A stretch of DNA of 64,000 nucleotides from Flavobacterium sp. 9R (GTDB lineage Bacteria; Bacteroidota; Bacteroidia; Flavobacteriales; Flavobacteriaceae), in contig NZ_LR733413.1 in assembly GCF_902506345.1 (NCBI RefSeq), positions 2,540,617 to 2,604,616 of the forward strand, read 5' to 3'. The notes under the pieces were generated by a model, which saw only the letters and a program-made list of their open reading frames with translations, did no database searches and was not told where the DNA came from. The position numbers were made by a program, and so were the translations under genes. This document shows positions 33,230 to 41,376 of the stretch, piece after piece (the stretch's first letter is position 1; each line of letters starts with the position of its first letter).

Positions 33230-36200
33230 CTACTTCTCCCCTCCCAACAATTCCATCAACTCCAAACATCTACGGGTAGTTTTGGCATTATCGAAAGTCA
33301 GCAACAAACGCAGGCCTGCTGGGGTTTGCTTTTCTTTCATTTTGCATAGATTAGGATGCTTTTGTACAAAATCCAAAACTTTATTGAAACGATTCGATTG
33401 GTAAAAATCCGATTGTTGGTCGGAAACAAAATACCCAATCATTTTGCCTTGTTTGAGCACTAGTTTTTCGATACCTACGCGGGTTGCAATCCACTTAATG
33501 CGAATACTGTTCATCAAGGCATTGGCTCTTGCTGGCAAAGGTCCAAATCTGTCTATCAACTTGTTGATGAAAACGGTCAGTTCTTCTTCGTTTTTGACCT
33601 CTCCTAATTCGTTGTACAACAGCAATCGCTCCGAAACGGTATTGATGTATTCATCTGGGAATAACAACTCAAAATCGGTGTCGAGTTGCAGGTCTTTTAC
33701 GTATTGTTTGGTTTCGATGTTGTTCTCTTCTGGATATAGGTCTTTGAATTCATTCTCCTTGAGTTCCTCAATAGCTTCGTTCATAATTTTTTGATAGGTA
33801 TCAAAGCCAATTTCATTGATGAAACCACTTTGTTCGCCTCCCAACAAATCGCCTGCGCCACGAATCTCTAAATCCTTCATCGCAATATTGAAACCACTTC
33901 CCAATTCACTAAATTGTTCCAAGGCTTGGATGCGTTTTCGAGCCTCCTCGGTCATCGCAGAATACGGCGGACAAATGAAATAACAAAACGCTTTTTTGTT
34001 GCTTCGTCCCACACGTCCTCGCATTTGGTGCAAATCCGACAGTCCAAAATTATTCGCATTATTAATGAAAATGGTATTGGCATTAGGCACATCCAATCCG
34101 CTTTCGATGATGGTGGTCGCTACCAAAACATCGAATTCGCCGTTCATAAAGGCCAACATCAATTCTTCGAGTTTTTTACCATCCATTTGCCCGTGACCAA
34201 TACCTACTCGTGCGTTGGGCACCAAACGCTGAATCATACCCGCGATTTCCTTAATATTTTCAATGCGGTTATTGATGAAATACACTTGACCATTGCGCTG
34301 AATTTCATACGAAATCGCATCTCGAATGGTTTCTTCATTAAAACCTACCACGTGGGTTTCTATCGGATAACGATTGGGCGGTGGCGTAGTAATTACCGAT
34401 AAATCTCTGGCCGCCATCAACGAAAACTGCAAGGTTCTTGGAATAGGCGTTGCTGTCAAAGTTAAAGTATCTACATTGGCAGCAATGGTTTTCAGTTTGT
34501 CTTTTACATTTACGCCAAACTTTTGCTCCTCGTCTACAATCAACAAACCTAAATCTTTGAAGACCACATTTTTGTTGACCAATTGGTGCGTACCAATAAG
34601 AATATCTAATTTTCCTTCAGCGAGTTGCTTTAGGGTTTCTGCTTTTTGCTTGGCGGTTCTAAAACGGTTCAAATAACCTACAGTCACAGGCATATCTTTC
34701 AAACGCTCGCTAAACGTTCGGAAATGTTGGTAGGCCAAAATCGTGGTGGGTACCAAAACCGCCACTTGTTTGCTATTGTCCACTGCTTTGAAAGCGGCAC
34801 GAATCGCCACTTCGGTTTTACCAAAACCTACATCCCCACAGACCAATCGGTCCATTGGGCGTTCGCTTTCCATATCGGCTTTGACATCCTGAGTCGATTT
34901 TACTTGGTCAGGGGTGTCTTCGTAGATAAACGAACTTTCCAACTCGTTTTGCAAATAACTATCGGGTGCAAATTGAAAGCCTTTTTCCAAGCGACGTTTG
35001 GCGTACAACTGAATCAAATTGAACGCAATATGTTTGACTCTCGCTTTGGTTTTTTGTTTTAAAACTTTCCAAGCATTCGAGCCTAATTTGTAAATTTTGG
35101 GAGGTGTTCCGTCTTTGCCGTTGTATTTGGAGATTTTGTGTAGCGAATGAATGCTCACATACACAATGTCATTATCGGCATACACCAACTTAATCGCTTC
35201 TTGGTTTTTGCCTTCGACCTGTATTTTTTGCAAGCCTCCGAATTTCCCAATTCCGTGGTCAATATGCGTCACGTAATCGCCAACCGAAAGTGAGGTCAGT
35301 TCTTTGAGCGTTAAATTTTGCTTTTTCGAATAGCCGTTTTTGATGCTGAATTTGTGATAGCGCTCAAAAATCTGGTGGTCGGTGTAACAGGCTATTTGGT
35401 TTTCTTCATCGATAAAGCCTTGATACATTGGCAACACGATAGTATGGTATTGCTTTCGAATGTTTTCGGCATTGGCTTCATCTAATGACTCAAAAATATC
35501 GTGAAAGCGTTTGACTTGTCCGTCATTGGAACAAAATAAATAATTTTTGTAACCGTTGAAATGGTTTTCGTTCAGGTTATTCAATAACAAATCGAATTGT
35601 TTGTTGAATGACGGTTGTGGCTGAAAATGAAAAGGAAACGTTTTTGTGGTTTTGAAAACCGCTTTACTCCCCCATTCTACGACCGAAAAATCCAAAGCAC
35701 GTTTGATGAAACTGGCTTGGTTCAAGAATAACTGCTCTGGTGTGGAGCGTTTGATTTCTTGGGATAATTTTGCGAAAGCTTCTTCGGCCTTGCCAAATTG
35801 TTTGTCTAAATCAGCTAACAACAACTCGGTATTTTGAATAAAAATCACCGTTTGTGGCGAAATATAATCTAGAAAAGATTCCCGATTTTCTTGAAAAAAG
35901 GAGTTTTCTACATTGGGAATAATCGTGATTTTTTTCTTAGTCTCAATCGACAATTGGGTGGCGACATCAAAGGTTCGGATACTTTCGACTTCGTTGCCAA
36001 AAAACTCGATGCGGTACGGATTATCATTCGAAAACGAAAAGACGTCTACAATTCCTCCGCGCACGGAAAATTCTCCGGGTTCGGTAATAAAATCGACTCT
36101 TTTGAACTCGTATTCAAACAACACCTCGTTGATAAAATCGATAGAAATCTTATCATTAACGGCGACTTTCAAAGTGTTCTTGTCCAATTCCTTTCGGGTA

Positions 36201-36601
36201 ACCACTTTTTCAAAAAGCGCTTCGGGATAAGTGACAATTACAGCTGGTTTTTTACGCGAATTGATGCGGTTCAACACCTCAGCGCGCAACAGTACATTGG
36301 CGTTGTCGGTTTCTTCTATTTGATACGGTCTTCGGAAAGAGGCGGGATAAAACAACACATCTTTTTCGCCCACCAATTGCTCCATATCGTTCAAGTAATA
36401 CGCTGCTTCCTCTTTGTTATTGAACACCAACAAAAAAGGCAATTCGGTTTGGGTAAATAACGAACGCGTCACAAATGAGAATCCTGAACCTAACAAACCT
36501 GTCAAATGCCATTTGCTGGCGGGTTGCACCGTCAAACTCGAACTTATTTGAATACACTTGGGTGATTTCTCGTAGGTACTGTATAAAATTGGCTTACTCA
36601 A
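33230..36601 (-). CDS. mfd: Transcription-repair coupling factor Mfd
   Basis: A full-length 1123-residue Mfd that pushes stalled RNA polymerase off DNA lesions and recruits UvrA. The UvrB-like N-terminal region (VNDKISIDFINEVLFEYEF, GEFSVRGGIVDVF) is followed by the RNA-polymerase-interacting CarD/RID domain (LSVGDYVTHIDHGIGKFGG). The RecG-like motor has Walker A GDVGFGKTEVA, DEEQKFGV, TATPIPRTL and QMRGRVGRS, and a C-terminal TRCF domain ends the protein. Nothing is missing. Its start overlaps the end of the upstream lipoprotein gene by 8 bp, so the two are likely cotranscribed and perhaps translationally coupled. Confidence 0.97.
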   Translation of the reverse strand: MSKPILYSTYEKSPKCIQISSSLTVQPASKWHLTGLLGSGFSFVTRSLFTQTELPFLLVFNNKEEAAYYLNDMEQLVGEKDVLFYPASFRRPYQIEETDNANVLLRAEVLNRINSRKKPAVIVTYPEALFEKVVTRKELDKNTLKVAVNDKISIDFINEVLFEYEFKRVDFITEPGEFSVRGGIVDVFSFSNDNPYRIEFFGNEVESIRTFDVATQLSIETKKKITIIPNVENSFFQENRESFLDYISPQTVIFIQNTELLLADLDKQFGKAEEAFAKLSQEIKRSTPEQLFLNQASFIKRALDFSVVEWGSKAVFKTTKTFPFHFQPQPSFNKQFDLLLNNLNENHFNGYKNYLFCSNDGQVKRFHDIFESLDEANAENIRKQYHTIVLPMYQGFIDEENQIACYTDHQIFERYHKFSIKNGYSKKQNLTLKELTSLSVGDYVTHIDHGIGKFGGLQKIQVEGKNQEAIKLVYADNDIVYVSIHSLHKISKYNGKDGTPPKIYKLGSNAWKVLKQKTKARVKHIAFNLIQLYAKRRLEKGFQFAPDSYLQNELESSFIYEDTPDQVKSTQDVKADMESERPMDRLVCGDVGFGKTEVAIRAAFKAVDNSKQVAVLVPTTILAYQHFRTFSERLKDMPVTVGYLNRFRTAKQKAETLKQLAEGKLDILIGTHQLVNKNVVFKDLGLLIVDEEQKFGVNVKDKLKTIAANVDTLTLTATPIPRTLQFSLMAARDLSVITTPPPNRYPIETHVVGFNEETIRDAISYEIQRNGQVYFINNRIENIKEIAGMIQRLVPNARVGIGHGQMDGKKLEELMLAFMNGEFDVLVATTIIESGLDVPNANTIFINNANNFGLSDLHQMRGRVGRSNKKAFCYFICPPYSAMTEEARKRIQALEQFSELGSGFNIAMKDLEIRGAGDLLGGEQSGFINEIGFDTYQKIMNEAIEELKENEFKDLYPEENNIETKQYVKDLQLDTDFELLFPDEYINTVSERLLLYNELGEVKNEEELTVFINKLIDRFGPLPARANALMNSIRIKWIATRVGIEKLVLKQGKMIGYFVSDQQSDFYQSNRFNKVLDFVQKHPNLCKMKEKQTPAGLRLLLTFDNAKTTRRCLELMELLGGEK

Positions 36602-37202
36602 CGCGTGGGGTATTTTGTGAAGGTGGCATACTAGATGGAATCGCTCTTGCAGTATCTCTTATCATTTGTAACATTTCAGACTCTCCCGCTTCAACAGGTA
36701 TCTTACTTTTTACATCAATCTTGTCCATTTCGCGTTGCAAAGCAATCAATTCCAAGTTAATTTCAGCAACTTGTTTGACTACTTTTTTATGTGGAATTTG
36801 AGTCAAATGCAAGTACATATCCAACAAACTTACATTGGTTATCAAAATCGAAATCCTGCTTTTGATGGCGGGATTGTTGTATTGTCCTGGAATATTATCT
36901 TTTAATTCCAACGCTTTTTTGGTCAATACTTTGGATTTCTTTTGAAAAGCACTAATTGAACTTTTTGGTTTCTGTGACAATTCATCCATAAACGTACGCC
37001 ATTGTGGCCAAAAAGACATACTATTTTCAGCAACTGCATTTATTGGCGCAGACTGAAAAACCCAGCCTTTGTTGATATTGGTAAAAATGATTTCGTTTTT
37101 TTGGGCTTCCTTTTTTTGGGCTTCCATTCGGAGTTTGTTGTCATCGTTGCAAGAAGACAAAAAAAGTACGACTACAAAAAGGAACCAGAATTGGTGTTTC
37201 AT
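36594..37202 (-). CDS. Lipoprotein of unknown function upstream of mfd
   Basis: A 202-residue lipoprotein with signal MKHQFWFLFVVVLFLSSC and mature start NDDNK, then a helical Lys/Gln/Ser-rich body (KNEIIFTNINKGWVFQSAPINA, FWPQWRTFMDEL). I think similar proteins precede mfd in other flavobacteria but cannot name a family or function. The reading frame ends inside the mfd start region (8-bp overlap). It is divergent from tdh across about 240 bp. Confidence 0.8.
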   Translation of the reverse strand: MKHQFWFLFVVVLFLSSCNDDNKLRMEAQKKEAQKNEIIFTNINKGWVFQSAPINAVAENSMSFWPQWRTFMDELSQKPKSSISAFQKKSKVLTKKALELKDNIPGQYNNPAIKSRISILITNVSLLDMYLHLTQIPHKKVVKQVAEINLELIALQREMDKIDVKSKIPVEAGESEMLQMIRDTARAIPSSMPPSQNTPRVE

Positions 37203-37412
37203 CTGAAGAATATATTAAAAGCACAAAGTTACAAAGTAAATTTAAGTTATTGGTTTCCGGATTTTCTCTTTTCTGAATCTATCCTCGAATTTATGAATGT
37301 TGTATTCTTTTGTGTTGTTTCTATTTTTTTAAAGATTAATCTGAGTTCAATTACATTTTTTTATTAAATTTATTGTCATTTTTGCGAAATCGATATTTTT
37401 AAGATAAATTCC

Positions 37413-37420
37413 TATCTTTG
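37413..37420 (+). promoter_or_regulatory. -7 box of the tdh promoter
   Basis: TATCTTTG, an exact TAnnTTTG match, 20 bp before the tdh ATG. No well-spaced -33 TTG is evident. Confidence 0.5.
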
Positions 37421-37440
37421 TTCTTTTAAAACGGCAACTT

Positions 37441-38379
37441 ATGAATCCAAAAATATTAATCATTGGCGCGTGTGGTCAAATCGGAACCGAACTGACCCAA
37501 AAATTGAGAAAAATTTACGGTACCGAGAACGTCATCGCTTCCGATATTCGAAAACTGAATGTAGATGTGGTCAACTCGGGTCCTTTTGAAGTCATCAATG
37601 CGCTCGATTTTAACCAAATCGAACATTTAGTCGAAGTGCACCAAATCACCGATGTCTATTTGATGGCCGCTTTGCTCTCGGCTACTGCCGAAAAAAACCC
37701 AGCCTTTGCTTGGGATTTGAATATGAATTCCTTGTTTCACGTCCTGAATTTGGCCAAAGCCGGAAAAATCAAAAAAATATTTTGGCCTTCAAGTATTGCG
37801 GTTTTCGGACCTACTACTCCCAAAGAAAACACGCCTCAATACACCATAATGGAGCCTTCGACCGTGTATGGCATTAGCAAACAATCAGGCGAAAGATGGT
37901 GCGAATACTACCATAATATTTTTGGCGTAGACGTGCGCAGTATCCGTTATCCGGGCTTGATTAGCTGGTCTTCACCTCCGGGCGGCGGTACTACGGATTA
38001 TGCGGTAGACATTTACCACAAAGCCCTCGAAAACCAATCGTACGAATGTTTCTTGTCGGCCGAAACCAAAATGCCTATGATGTATATGGACGACGCTATT
38101 GCGGCTACCATCCAAATTATGCAGGCGCCAGCGGAGCAAATCAAAATTCGTTCGTCGTATAACTTGGCCGCTATGAGTTTTACACCCACCGAAATCGCTG
38201 CCGAAATCCAAAAGCACATTCCTGATTTCACCATCAGCTATGCACCCGATTTCCGTCAAAAAATTGCCGACAGTTGGCCTGCCATCATCGACGACAGCCG
38301 AGCGCGCGAAGATTGGGGTTGGAACCACCATTTTGCCCTCGACAATATGACGGTAGATATGCTCGAACATTTGAAATAA
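37441..38379 (+). CDS. tdh: L-threonine 3-dehydrogenase, SDR type
   Basis: A 312-residue extended short-chain dehydrogenase of the UDP-galactose-epimerase-like group. The NAD motif GACGQIG, catalytic Ser in WPSSIAVFGP and YGISK are present; VRSIRYPGLISW and PGGGTTDYAV are typical of the SDR-type threonine dehydrogenase known from Flavobacterium frigidimaris and many Bacteroidota. It oxidises L-threonine to 2-amino-3-ketobutyrate. Length and residues are complete. It is a single gene with its own promoter. Confidence 0.93.
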   Translation: MNPKILIIGACGQIGTELTQKLRKIYGTENVIASDIRKLNVDVVNSGPFEVINALDFNQIEHLVEVHQITDVYLMAALLSATAEKNPAFAWDLNMNSLFHVLNLAKAGKIKKIFWPSSIAVFGPTTPKENTPQYTIMEPSTVYGISKQSGERWCEYYHNIFGVDVRSIRYPGLISWSSPPGGGTTDYAVDIYHKALENQSYECFLSAETKMPMMYMDDAIAATIQIMQAPAEQIKIRSSYNLAAMSFTPTEIAAEIQKHIPDFTISYAPDFRQKIADSWPAIIDDSRAREDWGWNHHFALDNMTVDMLEHLK

Positions 38380-38402
38380 AACGGCAACTGGCTGATGTTT
38401 TC

Positions 38403-38560
38403 GAACATATAAGTCATTGAAGTTTTTCTTATAATAGTAAGCAGAAAGTAGCGCATAGAAGTTGTATTCGTGGCTGCATTTTTAAAACCATATAAGGCAC
38501 ATAAGGACATTTAAGTTATTCCTTTTTTTAACTTAAATCTTTATGTGCCTTAGTTTTTTT
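38403..38560 (+). repeat. AACATATAAGTCAT-type repeat and terminator-like hairpin after tdh
   Basis: GAACATATAAGTCATTGAAG at 38403-38422 shares the end of the elements at 22836 and 26878. Further on, AAGGCACATAAGGACATTTA (38494-38513) pairs with TAAATCTTTATGTGCCTTA (38534-38552), followed by seven T, which is a good terminator for tdh. Confidence 0.65.
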
Positions 38561-38572
38561 GAACAATTCATT

Positions 38573-38673
38573 AGGAGCACACAAACAGATTGTACCACAC
38601 ATCCCCTCCCGTGATACACTATATCTTTGCTGCCGAACCCCGTCAGCAAAGGATGCCGCTCCACCCGGGGCTA
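38573..38673. repeat. REP-like intergenic element, copy 4
   Basis: GGAGCACACAAACAG, CACTATATCTTTGCTG, a central hairpin around CCGAACCCCGTCAGCAAAGG and CCACCCGGGGCTA. It is close to the copy at 45017, both in inverted orientation relative to copy 1. Together with the preceding repeat it explains the 345-bp gap after tdh. Confidence 0.8.
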
Positions 38674-38724
38674 GTAGAGGCGAATTGTTTTCAAAATTTC
38701 CAAAAAAAAGCAACTTATCTTAAA

Positions 38725-38934
38725 TTATTTGCTCTTGTTTTTTGAACTATTTTGTTCTGCAGATTGTTTTTGATTAATATCATTTTTCAGCATTATTTTA
38801 CTAATTACAAAACTTCTTAAAAAACGAAAAAAACCGATTGTCTTTTTTACTGTTTTAATTACGGTAAAAAGACCTTCAAGAACGTCGTTAGCATCTTCAA
38901 AACTTTCTAAAAATAGTTGTATTTTATCAATCAT
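38725..38934 (-). CDS. Small basic hypothetical protein, 69 aa
   Basis: An open frame in an otherwise empty 750-bp region. It has a helical N-terminus (MIDKIQLFLESFEDANDVLEG), a hydrophobic/basic middle (GLFTVIKTVKKTIGFFRFLR, FVISKIML) and a Lys/Ser/Asn-rich tail. It could be a membrane-associated peptide. Codon use fits an A/T-rich genome but the frame is short. No promoter is convincing. It may be a chance frame. Confidence 0.35.
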   Translation of the reverse strand: MIDKIQLFLESFEDANDVLEGLFTVIKTVKKTIGFFRFLRSFVISKIMLKNDINQKQSAEQNSSKNKSK

Positions 38935-39038
38935 AATCGATGAATTTTTTGTTACACTTATTAAACGAAAAATTCATAAAGTGTACCTTTTAAGAAAGTT
39001 TGGTATTCAATAGAAATGAGCCATTTTTTCTAAATAAA

Positions 39039-39074
39039 AAACCCTTTCAGAGTTTTGAACTCTGAAAGGGTTTT
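39039..39074. terminator. Terminator hairpin after the membrane-bound regulator
   Basis: AAACCCTTTCAGAG, loop TTTTGA, ACTCTGAAAGGGTTTT. On the minus strand it ends in a T-rich tract and lies 56 bp after the stop of the regulator gene. Confidence 0.8.
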
Positions 39075-39129
39075 ATTTTAAAATGTTTTCTTCCCACTCC
39101 CCACTTTTGGCAGCCGTGTTAGTTTTCCT

Positions 39130-40017
39130 TTAAACCGTTACTTCCAGCTTGTATCCTTTGCCGCGTACCACTACGATGTTGCTCTTTGGGTCAAGTTCTA
39201 GTTTTTTTCTGAGTTTTGAGATGAACATATCCAGACTACGGCCCACGATGACACCTTCGTCTTCCCAAATTTCTTTTTGCAAGCGGCTTCGCTCAATAGT
39301 TTCGTTGGGAGCTGAAGCAAAAATGCGCAACAAACGTGTTTCGGTTGCGGTGAGGACTTCGGTTGTTTCGTTGATTTTCAGTTGTCGTTGCTGTGCATCA
39401 AAAACCACCGAACCAAAAGTGAAAAGCTTGGCATCCTCCGTTTTAGCTACTGTATTTTTCGGCTTAGCTGGCTTAAAAAAGACAAAACCAAGCAGGGCAA
39501 AAAAGGACAAACCTCCCAAAATGTAAGCATAGTTTGTTGCGATGCCATTGGGTTTAAAGGTAATAATGATGGTATAACAAGCCACCGGTTGTTTTCTTCC
39601 TAAACAGGCTACAATATCATCTTTTTTATTTTTGGAAATGGCGTATCCATAAGCGACAGTCGAGTTGGCGCAGTTAAGCACGCTAACCACATAATCGTTG
39701 GCGAGCGGGTCTTTGGCTAACCAACGCTGCGTCGTTTTCACCAGAGCATCGGGTTGAAAGCTAAACGCACTCTCAAAAGTAATTTGATACTCGTTTTCTG
39801 CTATCTTTTTTATGGGAAGCACTCTTGAAGTACTGTCGCCAGACTGCAGGAGTATATCGTGTCCGATGCGGCGCAATAACACTTCTCGTTTAGAACTAGC
39901 ATAGTTGTCATTATCCCCAAAGCTAAACCCAACGCAGATTACCACAATGAATAAGATGCCCATCCATACGAAAAGGTAGTTGCGTTGTCTGGAAAGGAGA
40001 TATTGTGTAAATTGCAT
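39130..40017 (-). CDS. Membrane-tethered OmpR-type winged-helix regulator
   Basis: A 295-residue protein with an unusual layout. A short N-terminal cytoplasmic end and a membrane helix (YLFVWMGILFIVVICVGFSF) are followed by an extracytoplasmic domain of about 130 residues with two or three Cys (NCANST, ACLGRKQPVACYT). A second membrane helix (YAYILGGLSFFALLGFVFF) leads to a C-terminal cytoplasmic Trans_reg_C winged helix (LTATETRLLRIFASAPNETIERSRL, GRSLDMFISKLRKKL, VRGKGYKLEV). It should sense an envelope signal and bind DNA directly without a kinase, like ToxR or CadC but with the DNA-binding domain at the C-terminus. It is divergent from a small exported protein. Confidence 0.85.
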   Translation of the reverse strand: MQFTQYLLSRQRNYLFVWMGILFIVVICVGFSFGDNDNYASSKREVLLRRIGHDILLQSGDSTSRVLPIKKIAENEYQITFESAFSFQPDALVKTTQRWLAKDPLANDYVVSVLNCANSTVAYGYAISKNKKDDIVACLGRKQPVACYTIIITFKPNGIATNYAYILGGLSFFALLGFVFFKPAKPKNTVAKTEDAKLFTFGSVVFDAQQRQLKINETTEVLTATETRLLRIFASAPNETIERSRLQKEIWEDEGVIVGRSLDMFISKLRKKLELDPKSNIVVVRGKGYKLEVTV

Positions 40018-40032
40018 AGTGTCAAGTTTATA

Positions 40033-40059
40033 TTTACAAAGTTTACATTTTTATTTACA
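40033..40059. promoter_or_regulatory. Three TTTACA direct repeats in the divergent spacer
   Basis: TTTACA occurs at 40033, 40042 and 40054 within 27 bp, just upstream of the regulator start and about 70 bp before the divergent gene. OmpR-type winged helices bind direct repeats, so this is a candidate operator for the neighbouring regulator. The spacing (9 and 12 bp) is irregular, and A/T-rich DNA makes such repeats fairly likely by chance. Confidence 0.35.
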
Positions 40060-40128
40060 ATCCCAATTGCTTCAGCCTTAAAATATTCAAATACATTCGC
40101 AGTATCAATTTTAAAAAACGGCAACGCT

Positions 40129-40677
40129 ATGAAAAAAACCATCTATTTATTGACCTTAGTCCTGACTTTAGTAAGCGGAGTTGTATTGGCTAATTATGAA
40201 ATGAAAAATGAAAACAATGTCCCCAAGAAACCAAGCTCGATTGCTGACAAAAAAGCCAATGAAAAAGCAAGAAAAAAATGGGAAGCTTCCCCTGACGGCA
40301 AACGGTATATGGCTTGGAAAGTTTCTCCATTGGGGAAAAAAGTACAGGCTAGTTATGAAAAAATAAAGCCTTCTTTAAAAGCTTTCAGCAAAATGGAAGC
40401 CGTGGTTACTTGTGTTAATTATCAGCGTCCAAGCACAAATAATTCGGGTCCTAAATGGCTTATTGTGGAAATTAATGGTGAACGATATATGATGCAATTC
40501 ATTCCTAAAGAATTCGAGCTATTAAAAGACTTAAAAGTTAACGACAAAATAACTATCAAAAGCCGCAGCGCCGGACTTTCTGATAATCATCCCCATTTGA
40601 TTTTATCTAGCGACTATATTGAGCACGATAATAAGGTGCTTTATGAACGTGATTTGAGCAAAAATAATGGTTGTTAA
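40129..40677 (+). CDS. Exported hypothetical protein divergent from the membrane regulator
   Basis: A 182-residue protein with an N-terminal signal or anchor (MKKTIYLLTLVLTLVSGVVLA). A Lys-rich helical segment with near-repeats (ARKKWEASPDGKRYMAWKVSPLGKKVQAS) is followed by a small beta-rich domain (AVVTCVNYQR, KWLIVEINGERYMMQFIPKEF, KVNDKITIKSRSAG) that resembles an OB-like fold. Start 40129 gives the signal peptide directly; the frame opens upstream at 39985 but would overlap the regulator gene. Function unknown; its divergent position makes it a likely target of the regulator. Confidence 0.7.
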   Translation: MKKTIYLLTLVLTLVSGVVLANYEMKNENNVPKKPSSIADKKANEKARKKWEASPDGKRYMAWKVSPLGKKVQASYEKIKPSLKAFSKMEAVVTCVNYQRPSTNNSGPKWLIVEINGERYMMQFIPKEFELLKDLKVNDKITIKSRSAGLSDNHPHLILSSDYIEHDNKVLYERDLSKNNGC

Positions 40678-40716
40678 TACAGCTTTTTGTGTAAATTTGT
40701 ATCCAAACGAATACAA
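40671..40716 (+). promoter_or_regulatory. Promoter and palindromic operator of the HigBA pair
   Basis: TTG at 40671-40673, an 18-bp spacer and a perfect -7 box TAAATTTG (40692-40699). An inverted repeat TTGTAT-N8-ATACAA (40697-40716) begins inside the -7 box and ends 6 bp before the toxin ATG. This is the expected layout for repression by the HigA antitoxin. Confidence 0.7.
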
Positions 40717-40722
40717 TTTTAA

Positions 40723-41022
40723 ATGTACTTTCTTGAAAAAACAGTAGAATTTGATAAATGGTTGCGAAAGCTAAATGACCTTAAAGCAAAAGCTAAAATC
40801 TTATTCCGACTTCAAAAATTAGAAAAAGACGAACATTTTGGCGATTGTGAAGCGGTTGGAGAAGGCATTAGGGAACTAAAAATTAACTATGCAAAAGGCT
40901 ACCGAGTCTATTTCAAAGAAATGGATGGCAAAATTATCATTCTGCTTATTGGAGGAGACAAATCAAGTCAACAAAGAGACATTGAAAAAGCAAAAGAGAT
41001 TTGGAGAAAATTAAAACAATAG
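40723..41022 (+). CDS. higB: HigB/RelE family toxin (addiction module killer protein)
   Basis: A 99-residue basic protein: FDKWLRKLNDLKAKAKILFRLQKLEKDEHFGDCEAVGEGIRELKI with RVYFKEMDGKIIILLIGGDKSSQQRDIEKAKEIW. The GEGIRELKI, YRVYF and LLIGGDKSSQ blocks are diagnostic of the phage-derived Gp49/HigB killer group, which cut mRNA on the ribosome. Toxin-first order is typical of HigBA. The antitoxin starts 3 bp after its stop. Confidence 0.93.
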   Translation: MYFLEKTVEFDKWLRKLNDLKAKAKILFRLQKLEKDEHFGDCEAVGEGIRELKINYAKGYRVYFKEMDGKIIILLIGGDKSSQQRDIEKAKEIWRKLKQ

Positions 41023-41025
41023 GAA

Positions 41026-41310
41026 ATGGAAACATCAAAATTTGATATCTCAGATTATTTGGATAGCAACGAAATGATTGCCGAGTATCTAAATTCGGTA
41101 TTAGAAGAAGGAAATGACACAGAAATGGTTACTGCTATCGGACATATTGCAAAAGCCATTGGTATGACTAAAATAGCCGAAGAAACAGGTATGAGCAGAC
41201 CGAGTTTGTACAAAGCATTATCAGAAGGGGCAAATCCACAATTTTCAACTATAATGAAAGTTTTAAAAGCAATTGGTGGACAAATACAAATAAATCCATT
41301 ACCCGCTTAA
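41026..41310 (+). CDS. higA: HigA-type antitoxin with HTH
   Basis: A 94-residue addiction-module antidote protein. The N-terminal segment DISDYLDSNEMIAEYLNSVLEE is followed by a helix-turn-helix (AIGMTKIAEETGMSRPSLYKAL) and the tail FSTIMKVLKAIGGQI, all as in the HigA group that pairs with this toxin. It should neutralise the toxin and repress the operon through the upstream palindrome. Confidence 0.93.
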   Translation: METSKFDISDYLDSNEMIAEYLNSVLEEGNDTEMVTAIGHIAKAIGMTKIAEETGMSRPSLYKALSEGANPQFSTIMKVLKAIGGQIQINPLPA

Positions 41311-41330
41311 GCTCCATTGAGTAACCACAA

Positions 41331-41358
41331 AAAAAGCCCAACGTCTGTTGGGCTTTTG
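41331..41358. terminator. Bidirectional terminator between higA and the M13 peptidase gene
   Basis: AAAAGCCCAAC, loop GTCTG, TTGGGCTTTT between two convergent stops, with A-rich and T-rich flanks. Confidence 0.9.
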
Positions 41359-41376
41359 CTTTATTAACTTTATCGA

